From Rhodospirillaceae bacterium (GTDB taxonomy: Bacteria; Pseudomonadota; Alphaproteobacteria; Rhodospirillales; Casp-alpha2), in the NCBI GenBank assembly GCA_016845145.1, contig JAERTE010000147.1, positions 1-34,433 of the forward strand: 34,433 nt of DNA. The letters are read 5' to 3'. The notes beneath the pieces were generated by a model. The model was not told the origin of the DNA. It searched no databases and was given only the letters and a program-made list of their open reading frames with translations. Shown here piece after piece: positions 24,361 to 32,305 of the stretch; position 1 is the first letter of the stretch, and every line of letters starts with the position of its first letter. A program made the position numbers and the translations under genes.

Positions 24361-27126
24361 ATGAGCTTGTACACGGAATATTTGGCTGAAATCGAAGAGC
24401 GGAAAGCTCAGGACCTACACCCCAAACCGATCGAAGACGGCGCACTGGTCGAAGAACTGATCGCGCAGATCAGAGACACAGGGCACGAGCATCGCGAAGG
24501 TTCGCTCAACTTCTTTATTTATAACACGCTGCCCGGCACGACGAGCGCGGCGGGCGCCAAAGCTCTATTCTTGAAAGAGATCATCCTCGGCCAGGCAATC
24601 GTCGAAGAGATAACGACCGAATTCGCCTTCGAACTGCTGTCGCATATGAAAGGCGGTCCGTCCGTTGAGGTGCTGCTTGATCTGGCCTTGGGCGATGAGC
24701 CCTCGATTGCCCAATCGGCGGCCGAGGTTCTTAAGACCCAGGTTTTCCTTTACGACGCCGATACGGACCGGTTGGAAGCGGCTTACAAGGCCGGGAACAC
24801 CATTGCCGAGGGTATCTTGCAAAGCTACGCGGACGCAGAGTTCTTCACGAACCTGCCGGAGATCGACGAAGAGATTGAAGTCGTCACCTACGTCGCGGCG
24901 GAAGGTGATATCTCCACCGACCTGATGTCCCCCGGTGCCGAGGCGCATTCCCGCGCTGACCGCGAACTGCACGGCAAAAGCTTTATCTCCGAGAAAGCCC
25001 AAAAGGAAATCGAGGCGCTCAAGATCCAACATCCCGGCAAGCGCATGATGATGATTGCCGAGAAAGGCACCATGGGCGTCGGCTCATCTCGGATGTCCGG
25101 GATCAACAATGTTGCGCTTTGGATGGGTGAGCAAGCCAGCCCCTACGTGCCGTTCGTCAATATCGCCCCGATCGTCGCCGGCACCAACGGCATTTCGCCG
25201 ATCTTCCTGACCACGGTGGGCGTCACCGGCGGTATCGGCATCGACCTCAAGAACTGGGTCAAGCAAGTGGACGAGGATGGCAATGTCATCATCAACAATG
25301 ATGGAAACCCCGTCCTCGAAGAGGTGTACTCCGTTTCCACCGGCACGACCCTGACGATCAATACGAAAACACAGAAACTCATGAGCGAAGACGGCTCCGA
25401 AGAGCTGGCCGACGTTTCATCATCCTTCTCGCCGCAATCGGTCGAGTTCATGAAGGCCGGCGGCTCCTATGCCATCGACTTCGGCAAGAAGCTGCAAACA
25501 TTTGCCGCGGAAACCCTCGGCGTGGAACCGAAGCCGGTTTTTGCGACGGCCAAGATCGTTTCGCACCCGGGGCAAGGCTTGACCGCCGTCGAGAAGATCT
25601 TCAACCGAAACGCCGTGGGCGTGCCCGAAGGCACCGTCCTGCACGCGGGATCGGACGCCATGGTGAAGGTGAACATCGTCGGCTCCCAGGACACCACCGG
25701 CCCAATGACCGTCCAGGAACTGGAAGCCATGGCCGCGACCGTGATTTCACCGGTTCTGGACGGTGCCTACCAATCTGGCTGTCACACGGCGTCGGTGTGG
25801 GACAAGAAAGCGCAAGCCAATACGCCGAAGCTCATGGCCTTTATGAATAAGTTCGGCCTCGTCACCGGCCGCGACCCGAAGGGCCAGTACCATGCCATGA
25901 CGGATGTGATCCACAAGGTCCTGAACGACATCGCCATCGACGACCGGGCGATCATCATCGGCGGCGACTCGCACACCCGCATGTCGAAAGGTATTGCCTT
26001 CGGCGCCGATTCGGGAACCGTTGCCTTGGCTCTGGCCTTGGGTCAGGCGAGCATCTCGGTGCCTGAGTCCGTCAAAGTGACCTTCAAGGGTAAGATGGGC
26101 GATCACATGGACTTCCGCGATGTTGTCCACGCGACCCAGGCCCAGATGCTGGCGCAATTCGACGGGGAGAACGTCTTCCAGGGCCGTATCATCGAAGTGC
26201 ACATCGGCACGCTGCTGGCGGATCAGGCCTTCACCTTTACGGACTGGACCGCCGAGATGAAAGCCAAGGCTTCCATCTGCATTTCCAATGATGAAACCCT
26301 GATCGGTTCTCTCGAGATCGCGAAGGCCCGGATAGGGGTCATGAAGGACAAGGGCATGGAAATACCGTCCGGCATGCTCCAAGGCCTTATCGACAAGGCG
26401 GACAAGCGTATCGCGGAAATCAGGTCCGGTGAACAACCGGCGCTGAGACCGGATGATAACGCCAAGTACTTCGCGGAAGTGGTTGTCGATCTGGACCAGA
26501 TCAATGAGCCGATGATTGCCGACCCCGACGTCGACAACATCGACATCGCGAAACGCTATACCCACGACACAATCCGGCCGATCTCCTATTACGGAGCCGA
26601 GAAACAGGTCGATCTCGGCTTTGTCGGATCTTGCATGGTGCACAAAGGGGATATGAGCATTATCGCGCAGATGTTGCGCAACATCGAGAAATCGGCGGGC
26701 AAGGTCGAGTTCAATGCGCCGCTGGTTGTCGCGCCGCCGACCTACAATATCGTCGATGAGTTGAAGGCCGAAGGTGACTGGGAGATCCTGCAAAAATATG
26801 CCGGCTTCGAATTCGACGATACGGCGCCCAAGACTGAGGCCCGTACGGCATACGAGAACACCCTCTATCTGGAACGCCCCGGCTGCAACTTGTGCATGGG
26901 TAATCAGGAAAAGGCAGCCAAGGGGGATACGGTCATGGCAACGTCCACCCGCCTGTTCCAGGGCCGGGTTGTGGCCGATGCCGAAGACAAGAAGGGCGAA
27001 TCCCTGCTGGCCTCGACACCGGTTGTCGTTCTTTCAACGATCCTCGGGCGCACGCCGAGCATCGAAGAATACAAGGCTGCCGTTGACGGCATCAACCTGA
27101 CCAAGTTCGCGCCGCCGCTTCAATAA
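24361..27126 (+). CDS. acnB: Aconitate hydratase B (possibly also 2-methylisocitrate dehydratase)
   Basis: This 921-residue AcnB-type aconitase interconverts citrate and isocitrate through a [4Fe-4S] cluster; AcnB enzymes can also hydrate 2-methylaconitate. The cluster ligands are Cys758 (GSCMVHKGD) and Cys842/Cys845 (GCNLCMGNQEKAA). The core motifs GSQDTTGPMT, SGCHTASVWD and GGDSHTRMSKG are present. An N-terminal HEAT-like helical domain precedes the swivel domain, the order typical of AcnB rather than AcnA. It is longer than E. coli AcnB (865 residues), and its wording recalls Bacteroidetes-type AcnB more than the proteobacterial type, from memory only. ATG 24361 has GGAG 7 bases upstream; ATG 24349 is in frame without a site. 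A LysR gene diverges from it. Confidence 0.93.
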   Translation: MSLYTEYLAEIEERKAQDLHPKPIEDGALVEELIAQIRDTGHEHREGSLNFFIYNTLPGTTSAAGAKALFLKEIILGQAIVEEITTEFAFELLSHMKGGPSVEVLLDLALGDEPSIAQSAAEVLKTQVFLYDADTDRLEAAYKAGNTIAEGILQSYADAEFFTNLPEIDEEIEVVTYVAAEGDISTDLMSPGAEAHSRADRELHGKSFISEKAQKEIEALKIQHPGKRMMMIAEKGTMGVGSSRMSGINNVALWMGEQASPYVPFVNIAPIVAGTNGISPIFLTTVGVTGGIGIDLKNWVKQVDEDGNVIINNDGNPVLEEVYSVSTGTTLTINTKTQKLMSEDGSEELADVSSSFSPQSVEFMKAGGSYAIDFGKKLQTFAAETLGVEPKPVFATAKIVSHPGQGLTAVEKIFNRNAVGVPEGTVLHAGSDAMVKVNIVGSQDTTGPMTVQELEAMAATVISPVLDGAYQSGCHTASVWDKKAQANTPKLMAFMNKFGLVTGRDPKGQYHAMTDVIHKVLNDIAIDDRAIIIGGDSHTRMSKGIAFGADSGTVALALALGQASISVPESVKVTFKGKMGDHMDFRDVVHATQAQMLAQFDGENVFQGRIIEVHIGTLLADQAFTFTDWTAEMKAKASICISNDETLIGSLEIAKARIGVMKDKGMEIPSGMLQGLIDKADKRIAEIRSGEQPALRPDDNAKYFAEVVVDLDQINEPMIADPDVDNIDIAKRYTHDTIRPISYYGAEKQVDLGFVGSCMVHKGDMSIIAQMLRNIEKSAGKVEFNAPLVVAPPTYNIVDELKAEGDWEILQKYAGFEFDDTAPKTEARTAYENTLYLERPGCNLCMGNQEKAAKGDTVMATSTRLFQGRVVADAEDKKGESLLASTPVVVLSTILGRTPSIEEYKAAVDGINLTKFAPPLQ

Positions 27127-27313
27127 TATATGCCGCACTGTCGCTTCAATCGTGTTCGTTGGTGCGGGAGATATGGCATGTTGTTCCCGGAACGCATAAA
27201 GCTGTCGGCGAAATGGCTGAGTGGCCGCCTTGGGTGGTGGTCTCAATTTCAGACTAACGCAGAAACTTCGACACCGGTCCGCCTAGCTGTCAATTTCCGG
27301 CCTATTCTTCGGT

Positions 27314-27336
27314 CGTCCCTGCGAAAGCGGGAATTT
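27314..27336. repeat. REP-like dispersed palindromic repeat
   Basis: The minus strand reads TTCCCGCTTTCGCAGGGACG, a hairpin of CCC-GC and GC-GGG around a TTTC loop with one bulged base. This resembles the short intergenic repeat found in many proteobacteria whose translation gives the familiar spurious PAFAGMT peptide; one frame here reads IPAFAGTTEE. Only one copy is present in the window, so its repetitive nature is inferred. Confidence 0.5.
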
Positions 27337-27425
27337 GGCCCTGTGGCGGAAGAGGTTTCGCTGTGACCCGGCCCGTTGCGCGACCGACACTGCTTTTGGA
27401 AATAAGAAGCCATAGAAGGAAATAA

Positions 27426-27453
27426 TTGACAAAAAAGAAAAAATACCTATATT
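27426..27453 (+). promoter_or_regulatory. Sigma-70-like promoter with no gene assigned
   Basis: TTGACA (27426-27431) is a perfect -35 and TATATT (27448-27453) a 5/6 match to -10, with a 16-base spacer that is purine-rich. Transcription would begin near 27460. No protein-like frame follows before the convergent crotonase gene at 27682, so a small RNA or an antisense transcript is possible. Confidence 0.4.
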
Positions 27454-27681
27454 CAGGTGACCGCGCCGATTTCGGCGGCAGGCTGCTATTTGACATTCGT
27501 ATAGGTATTGTGGCCGGGGCCGATGCTTGCCTATGGGTGGGTTTGTTGGGTCCGGTTTGTATTCAATCGTCATGTGTGTGGACGTGGGAAGGTGGCGTGA
27601 TGTGCGGAAAATTGGGTTCGTTCCGTCACTTTTTTTATTGATGCAATAAAATCAATGACTTCCGCGCACCGAAATAGGGTG

Positions 27682-28437
27682 TCATTCGCCTGTAAAATTC
27701 GGTTTGCGTTTCTCGACGCGGGCGCGCACGCCTTCGCGGGCGTCATGAGAATCCCATATGGCGTCGGCGATGGCGGTTTCGGGTTGGCGCTCGGGCATGT
27801 CGAAGATGCTCATCTGTTTCAGCATGATCGCCTTCATGGCGCGGAGCGACATCGGCGCATTTGCGGCGAGACGATCGGTGATCGCTGTGACTTCCGCATC
27901 CATGTCAGCTTCCGGCACCGAGCGTGCAATGATGCCCAGGTCGTGCAAGCGCGGGGCACCCAGCGGATCGCCCAGCAACAAGAACTCACGCCCCATCACC
28001 GGGCCGGCGGCTTCCATGATCTTCTTGGTCAAAAACCAAGTCGTGGCGACGCCGATCTGTGCCAGCGGCATGGCGAAGCGGGCGGTCTCCGCAGCCACCG
28101 TGAAATCACAATGCAGCGCCAATTCACAGCCGCCTGCAATCGCCGATCCTTGCACGCGCGCCACCACCGGCAGCGGATAGCGCTGCACGGCGTCGAACAT
28201 GCTCTCGATCAGTTGCGCCGCTTCCGGCTCAACGCCCGAGGTCGCCAGTTGCAGCCCGGCGCAGAACGACGGGCCTTCGCCACGGATCACGGTGACGCGC
28301 TCATCCGCCGGCGGCTCGTCCAGGAACAGCTGGCGGATTTCCGTCATCATTTCTTCGTTCAGTGCGTTGCGCTTCTCAGGGCGGTCGAGAATCACAGTGC
28401 GGACGGGGCCGGCGCGTTCGACGCGGATCAGGGACAT
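27682..28437 (-). CDS. Enoyl-CoA hydratase/isomerase family protein
   Basis: This 251-residue crotonase-fold enzyme shows the oxyanion-hole segments GPSFCAGLQL and GSAIAGGCELALHCD and ends in a helix rich in basic residues. The Glu144-type catalytic residue is present (Glu105), but the Glu164-type position is Leu125 in FAMPLAQIG. One-glutamate crotonases are often isomerases or other non-hydratase members. ATG 28437 has AAAGGAG upstream. The CoA-transferase gene ends 18 bases before this start on the same strand, so the two form an operon: the transferase would activate an acid to its CoA ester and this enzyme would act on it (inference). The substrate is unknown. Confidence 0.87.
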   Translation of the reverse strand: MSLIRVERAGPVRTVILDRPEKRNALNEEMMTEIRQLFLDEPPADERVTVIRGEGPSFCAGLQLATSGVEPEAAQLIESMFDAVQRYPLPVVARVQGSAIAGGCELALHCDFTVAAETARFAMPLAQIGVATTWFLTKKIMEAAGPVMGREFLLLGDPLGAPRLHDLGIIARSVPEADMDAEVTAITDRLAANAPMSLRAMKAIMLKQMSIFDMPERQPETAIADAIWDSHDAREGVRARVEKRKPNFTGE

Positions 28438-28455
28438 GGAAGGCTCCTTTAGGGA

Positions 28456-29580
28456 TTAGCTGTCTGAATCTGGGAGTTCGTTGTTGGCGCTGCCAAGTGG
28501 CGGCGGTGCGTTGCGCATGGTGGGCCGTTCGCCGTCGACCGACATCGGCAGACCGACCAGCGTCAACGGCGTTCCGGGGACGGGTTGCAGGATGTCGAGC
28601 CCCGCCGTTTGCGGTGTGTCCAGGACTTCCGGGATGGTCTGTATCGGTGCTGACGGCACGCCGACGGCGCGCAGCTTCTCGACCCAGGTTTCGCGCGGTG
28701 CTGCGCCGACGATGTCCTGGATGGTGTCGATCAACTCGTCGCGGTGGGCGACTCGGCCGGGGTTGGTTTTGAAGCGTTCGTCTTCGGCCCATTCGGGTTT
28801 GCCCAACGCGGGTGCGAGCTTGGCGAACAGGCGGTCATTGCCGGCCAGGATCATGAACGGGCCGTCGGCGGCCTCGAATGCCTGATAGGGCACCACAGCG
28901 GGGTGGCCGGACGCCTGGCGGGCGGGCACTTTGCCGGTCGCGCGGAACTCCGCCATGTGGTAGTTGCCCCAGGCCAGCGCGGTTTCATAAAGCGACGTGT
29001 TGATGACGCAGCCCTCGCCGGTTTCGTGGCGCTTGTGCAAGGCGGCCAGCGCGCCGATGGCGGACCACATGCCGGTGCCGAGATCGATGAGCGAGACCGC
29101 GATGCGCGCCGGCGGGCCGTCGGGGTGGCCGTTGATTGAGATCAGCCCGCCGTAGGCCTGCATCAAGGGCTCGTAGCCGGGCTGGTCCTTCAATGGGCCG
29201 ATATGGCCGAATGCGCCGACATCGCAATAAATCAGGCGCGGGAACTTGGCGCGCAGATCTTCAGGTCCCAGACCCAGCTTCGCCGGCGTGCCGGGGCGCA
29301 AGTTGTGCAGAAAGATATCGGCATCTTCCAGCATCGCCATCATGCGGCCCATGTCGGCGTCGAGTTTGAGATCGAGGGTTACGGACTTTTTGTTGCGGTT
29401 GAGGGTTTGGTACATGGTGGTGGAGTCGTCGGTGACCTTGGCCCCCCAACTGCGCGCGTCGTCGCCGGTCGGGCGTTCGACCTTGATCACCTCTGCGCCC
29501 AGGTCGGCAAGGATTTGCGTACCGTAAGGGCCGGCCAGGTTTTGGCCGAGTTCGATAACCTTAATTCCGCTCAACAGCAT
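28456..29580 (-). CDS. CaiB/BaiF-family (class III) CoA-transferase
   Basis: This is a 374-residue family III CoA-transferase, which moves CoA between a donor thioester and a carboxylic acid through an aspartyl-CoA intermediate. The catalytic Asp166 is in SLIDLGTGMW, matching Asp169 of formyl-CoA transferase. GQNLAGPYGTQILADLGAEVIKVERP at the N-terminus and YEPLMQAYGGLISING are family hallmarks. ATG 29580 has GGGAG 7 bases upstream and begins exactly where the family does; an in-frame reading to 29670 has no such support. It is the first gene of an operon with the crotonase. The acid it activates is not predictable. It diverges from a dimethylglycine dehydrogenase-like gene. Confidence 0.9.
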   Translation of the reverse strand: MLLSGIKVIELGQNLAGPYGTQILADLGAEVIKVERPTGDDARSWGAKVTDDSTTMYQTLNRNKKSVTLDLKLDADMGRMMAMLEDADIFLHNLRPGTPAKLGLGPEDLRAKFPRLIYCDVGAFGHIGPLKDQPGYEPLMQAYGGLISINGHPDGPPARIAVSLIDLGTGMWSAIGALAALHKRHETGEGCVINTSLYETALAWGNYHMAEFRATGKVPARQASGHPAVVPYQAFEAADGPFMILAGNDRLFAKLAPALGKPEWAEDERFKTNPGRVAHRDELIDTIQDIVGAAPRETWVEKLRAVGVPSAPIQTIPEVLDTPQTAGLDILQPVPGTPLTLVGLPMSVDGERPTMRNAPPPLGSANNELPDSDS

Positions 29581-29654
29581 GGAGGGTCTCCCGAGTTCAA
29601 GCACCATCTCAAGCGCCCGTCTTACTCCGGTGAGGAAAGAGAGGCAACAATTGC

Positions 29655-29683
29655 CGAAATTACATTTCACATGTCGAAATTAC
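29655..29683. promoter_or_regulatory. Direct repeats 20 bp apart upstream of the oxidoreductase
   Basis: CGAAATTAC occurs at 29655-29663 and again at 29675-29683, exactly 20 bp apart, which places both on one DNA face. Between them ATTTC and GAAAT flank the palindrome ACATGT (29664-29680). This is a plausible operator for the divergent CoA-transferase and oxidoreductase genes. No regulator gene is adjacent. Confidence 0.4.
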
Positions 29684-29767
29684 GAAAAGCAGAGAGAATT
29701 GGGGTTGCTATTTTTCCAAGGGTTAACATTCTGAAAAAAGGCGTTTGCGAATGAAGGGGATAGAAAA

Positions 29768-32185
29768 ATGACCGAGCATGTTCGGGTTGCCGTGATCGGC
29801 GGCGGAATCGTCGGATGCAGTGTGCTTTATCATTTGGCCGAGATGGGCTGGACCGACACTGTTCTGCTGGAGCGCACGGAGCTGACCGCCGGTTCCACCT
29901 GGCACGCAGCCGCCAATGGCAACACCTTCATGACAAATCCGGCGCACATGCGCCTGGTGCTGCATTCCATGGATCACTGGGAGCGCTTGGAGGAAATGAC
30001 AGGTCAGCCGACCGGTTTCCATCACGTGGGCGGTTTGTTGATGGCCGAGACACCGGGCCGCTACGACGAGCTTATGCGGATCAGGGCCATCGGCGCGCAA
30101 AACGGTATCGAGTACGAATTGCTGAGCGGCGAGGAAGCCTGCGAACGCGCGCCGATCATGACACCGGAGGGTGTCTTGGGCGTGCTGTTCGACCCCAAGG
30201 GCGGGCACATTGACCCTTACGGATTGACGCATGCCTATGCCAAGGCGGCGCGCAACCTGGGCGCTCGTGTCATGCGCAACAGCCCGGTCACCGAGCTGCA
30301 TCCGCGCGCAGACGGCTCTTGGCGCGTGGTGACGCCGGATAGCGAAGTGACGGCGGAAGTCATCGTCAACGCGGCTGGTTTCCGCGCCAATGAAATCGCT
30401 GCGCTCACGCATGCTCGGCTACCGATGATGGCCATGCAGCATCATTACATCATCACAGAAGCGCTCGACGAAGTGGCGGCAATGGATGAAGAGTTCCCTG
30501 TGCTGCGCAACTCCGATCGCAGCTTCTATATGCGCCGCGAGGGCCAGGGGTTGCTGCTCGGCACCTACGAGGCCCAGTCGCATACCTTCGGTGAAAACGG
30601 GATCCCGCCGGATTTCGGCCAGGAGTTGCTGCCGGGCGATCTTGACCGGATCGCACCGTTCCTGGAAGGCTCCATGGAGCGTGTGCCGTGCATGCAGACG
30701 GCGGGAATCAAGCGCGTTGTCAACGGGCCGTTTTGTTTCACGCCCGATGTCCATCCGCTGCTCGGCTGGATGCCGGGACAGCGCGGGCACTTCGTCGCTG
30801 CGGGTTTCCTGGCCGGAATCAACATGGGCGGCGGGTTCGGCAAGATGTGCGCGCAATGGATCACCGAGGGTGAGACTGAAGAGGACATGACGTTTGCCGA
30901 CGTGGCGCGCTACGGCAAATGGGCGGAAGGAGAGTTCGAACTGGCGCGCGCACATGAGATGTACTCGGAGCGCTACAAGATTCACTACCCCAGCGAAGAG
31001 CTGAAATCAGGACGGCCGATGTTCAAAACCGGCGCTTACGACCGACAGAAAGAACGCGGCGCCGTGTTCGGTATGGTCTACGGCTGGGAACGCCCGCTTT
31101 GGTTCGCGCCCGATGGAACTGAACCCGAGGACATCTATTCGTTCCGTCGGCCCAACTGGTTCGGACCCGTGGGTGACGAGTGCCGGGGCTTGCGTGAACG
31201 GGTCGGTATTCTTGATATCCAACCCTTTGCCGTGCACGAGTTCAGCGGGCCCGGCGCGGAAGCGTATCTCAACCATCTGCTGACCAACCGTGCGCCGACG
31301 GACAAGGGTAAGCTGGTGCTCTCTCCGATGGTAGATGCCGGTGGCGGGTTGATCGGTGATTTCACCATCAACAAGATTGCCGATGAGACCTATCACCTGA
31401 CGGGATCGGGCGCCTTGCGTGGGCTGCATGGGCGATGGTTTGAGCGGCATTTGCCCGACAGCGGTGTGAATGTTGATGATGTGAGCGACGAGACAGGTGG
31501 CTTTGCCATCGCCGGGCCCAAGGCACGCGACTTGTTGGGCCGCTTGACCAACACTGATCTGGAAACAGCTGCGTTTCCTTTCCTGGCCAGCCGCGCGGTC
31601 TCCGTGGCAGGCATTGAAGCGCGGGTGCTCCGGGTGTCGTTCACCGGCGATCTCGGGTATGAAATCCACGTATCCATTGCCGATCACGGCAAACTATATG
31701 ACGCCTTGCTTGATGCCGGTGCAGAACTCGGCATTGTCGATGCCGGCTCACGCGCCATGGATTCGCTTCGCCTCGAAAAAGGCTGGGGCCGCATGGGGGC
31801 GGAATTCACGCGCGATTCAACTCCCTTCGAGGTTGGGCTCGGCCGCTTCGTGAAGCTGGATAAGGATGAATTTATCGGTCGTGATGCGTTGATGGCGGCA
31901 AAACAGGCCGGACCCGGTTATGTGCTGGTGACTTTGGAAATCGATGTCGACGATGCCGACGCCTGGGCGAACGAGCCGGTCTACGCCGGGGACACGATTA
32001 TCGGGGCGGTGACCTCGGGCGGGTTCGGACATTTTGTCGGGGCGAGCATTGCGCTCGCATTGGTCAAGCCGGAAGCGGCGAGTTCCGGCAACGCGTTGCA
32101 GGTGGAAATCCTGGGCCACCGGTACCCGGCGACGGTTGCCGACGGGGCCATGTTCGATCCGGCTGGAGAGCGGATGCGGAACTGA
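29768..32185 (+). CDS. FAD-dependent oxidoreductase, dimethylglycine/sarcosine dehydrogenase-like
   Basis: This 805-residue two-part enzyme has an N-terminal DAO domain with the dinucleotide motif VIGGGIVGCS at residues 9-18, followed by the FAO_M linker. A C-terminal aminomethyltransferase (GcvT) plus GcvT-C half runs from about residue 425. His46 in GSTWHAAAN matches the histidine that carries FAD covalently in dimethylglycine and sarcosine dehydrogenases. Such enzymes demethylate N-methyl amino acids and pass the one-carbon unit to tetrahydrofolate bound in the GcvT half. Whether the substrate is dimethylglycine, sarcosine or another N-methyl compound is not decided by sequence. The gene starts 187 bases from the divergent CoA-transferase gene, and a hairpin follows before the MFS gene. 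Confidence 0.88.
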   Translation: MTEHVRVAVIGGGIVGCSVLYHLAEMGWTDTVLLERTELTAGSTWHAAANGNTFMTNPAHMRLVLHSMDHWERLEEMTGQPTGFHHVGGLLMAETPGRYDELMRIRAIGAQNGIEYELLSGEEACERAPIMTPEGVLGVLFDPKGGHIDPYGLTHAYAKAARNLGARVMRNSPVTELHPRADGSWRVVTPDSEVTAEVIVNAAGFRANEIAALTHARLPMMAMQHHYIITEALDEVAAMDEEFPVLRNSDRSFYMRREGQGLLLGTYEAQSHTFGENGIPPDFGQELLPGDLDRIAPFLEGSMERVPCMQTAGIKRVVNGPFCFTPDVHPLLGWMPGQRGHFVAAGFLAGINMGGGFGKMCAQWITEGETEEDMTFADVARYGKWAEGEFELARAHEMYSERYKIHYPSEELKSGRPMFKTGAYDRQKERGAVFGMVYGWERPLWFAPDGTEPEDIYSFRRPNWFGPVGDECRGLRERVGILDIQPFAVHEFSGPGAEAYLNHLLTNRAPTDKGKLVLSPMVDAGGGLIGDFTINKIADETYHLTGSGALRGLHGRWFERHLPDSGVNVDDVSDETGGFAIAGPKARDLLGRLTNTDLETAAFPFLASRAVSVAGIEARVLRVSFTGDLGYEIHVSIADHGKLYDALLDAGAELGIVDAGSRAMDSLRLEKGWGRMGAEFTRDSTPFEVGLGRFVKLDKDEFIGRDALMAAKQAGPGYVLVTLEIDVDDADAWANEPVYAGDTIIGAVTSGGFGHFVGASIALALVKPEAASSGNALQVEILGHRYPATVADGAMFDPAGERMRN

Positions 32186-32265
32186 TGGGCGTGTGGCGCA
32201 TTTGCTATATCTGATGACGCATTGAGGAAAACCAAGGGTGGCGGATTTTGATAGATTCGCCATGA

Positions 32266-32291
32266 ACCACGGAACCCGTGGTGGGCTTTTT
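32266..32291 (+). terminator. Hairpin with T-run just before the MFS gene (terminator or attenuator)
   Basis: ACCACGG (32266-32272) and CCGTGGT (32276-32282) form a perfect 7-bp stem with a 3-base loop, followed by GGGC and five T (32287-32291). This fits intrinsic termination of the oxidoreductase gene. The T-run is only 14 bases before the MFS start and just ahead of its AAAGGAAG site, so the hairpin would also lie in any MFS leader transcribed from upstream. Confidence 0.6.
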
Positions 32292-32305
32292 AAAGGAAGC
32301 GCGCC

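Larger units (their letters stand above)
27127..27681. other. Intergenic stretch with a dispersed-repeat hairpin and a promoter-like site
   Basis: These 555 bases separate acnB from the convergent crotonase gene. CCGCAC (27133-27138) and GTGCGG (27162-27167) can pair across a 23-base loop, but no T-run follows. A repeat-like hairpin (27314-27336) and a strong sigma-70-like promoter (27426-27453) are listed separately. Open frames of 70-96 codons here run through the repeat and lack protein-like composition, so I call no gene. Confidence 0.5.

Noticed and set aside
25747..26793. Open frame of 348 codons on the minus strand
   Set aside because: Antisense to the conserved core of acnB, with no ribosome site and no recognisable motifs.
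27133..27167. CCGCAC/GTGCGG pairing after acnB as a terminator
   Set aside because: The loop is 23 bases and no T-run follows the second arm.
27283..27573. 96-codon frame on the minus strand between acnB and the crotonase
   Set aside because: It runs through the REP-like repeat, lacks a ribosome site and has no protein-like domain composition.
27655..28452. Open frame of 265 codons on the plus strand
   Set aside because: Antisense to the crotonase gene, which has family motifs and a good ribosome site; the translation is His/Arg-rich shadow.
32199..32213. Sigma-54-like promoter (TGGCGC...TTGCT)
   Set aside because: The spacing between the GG and GC elements is about three bases too short.
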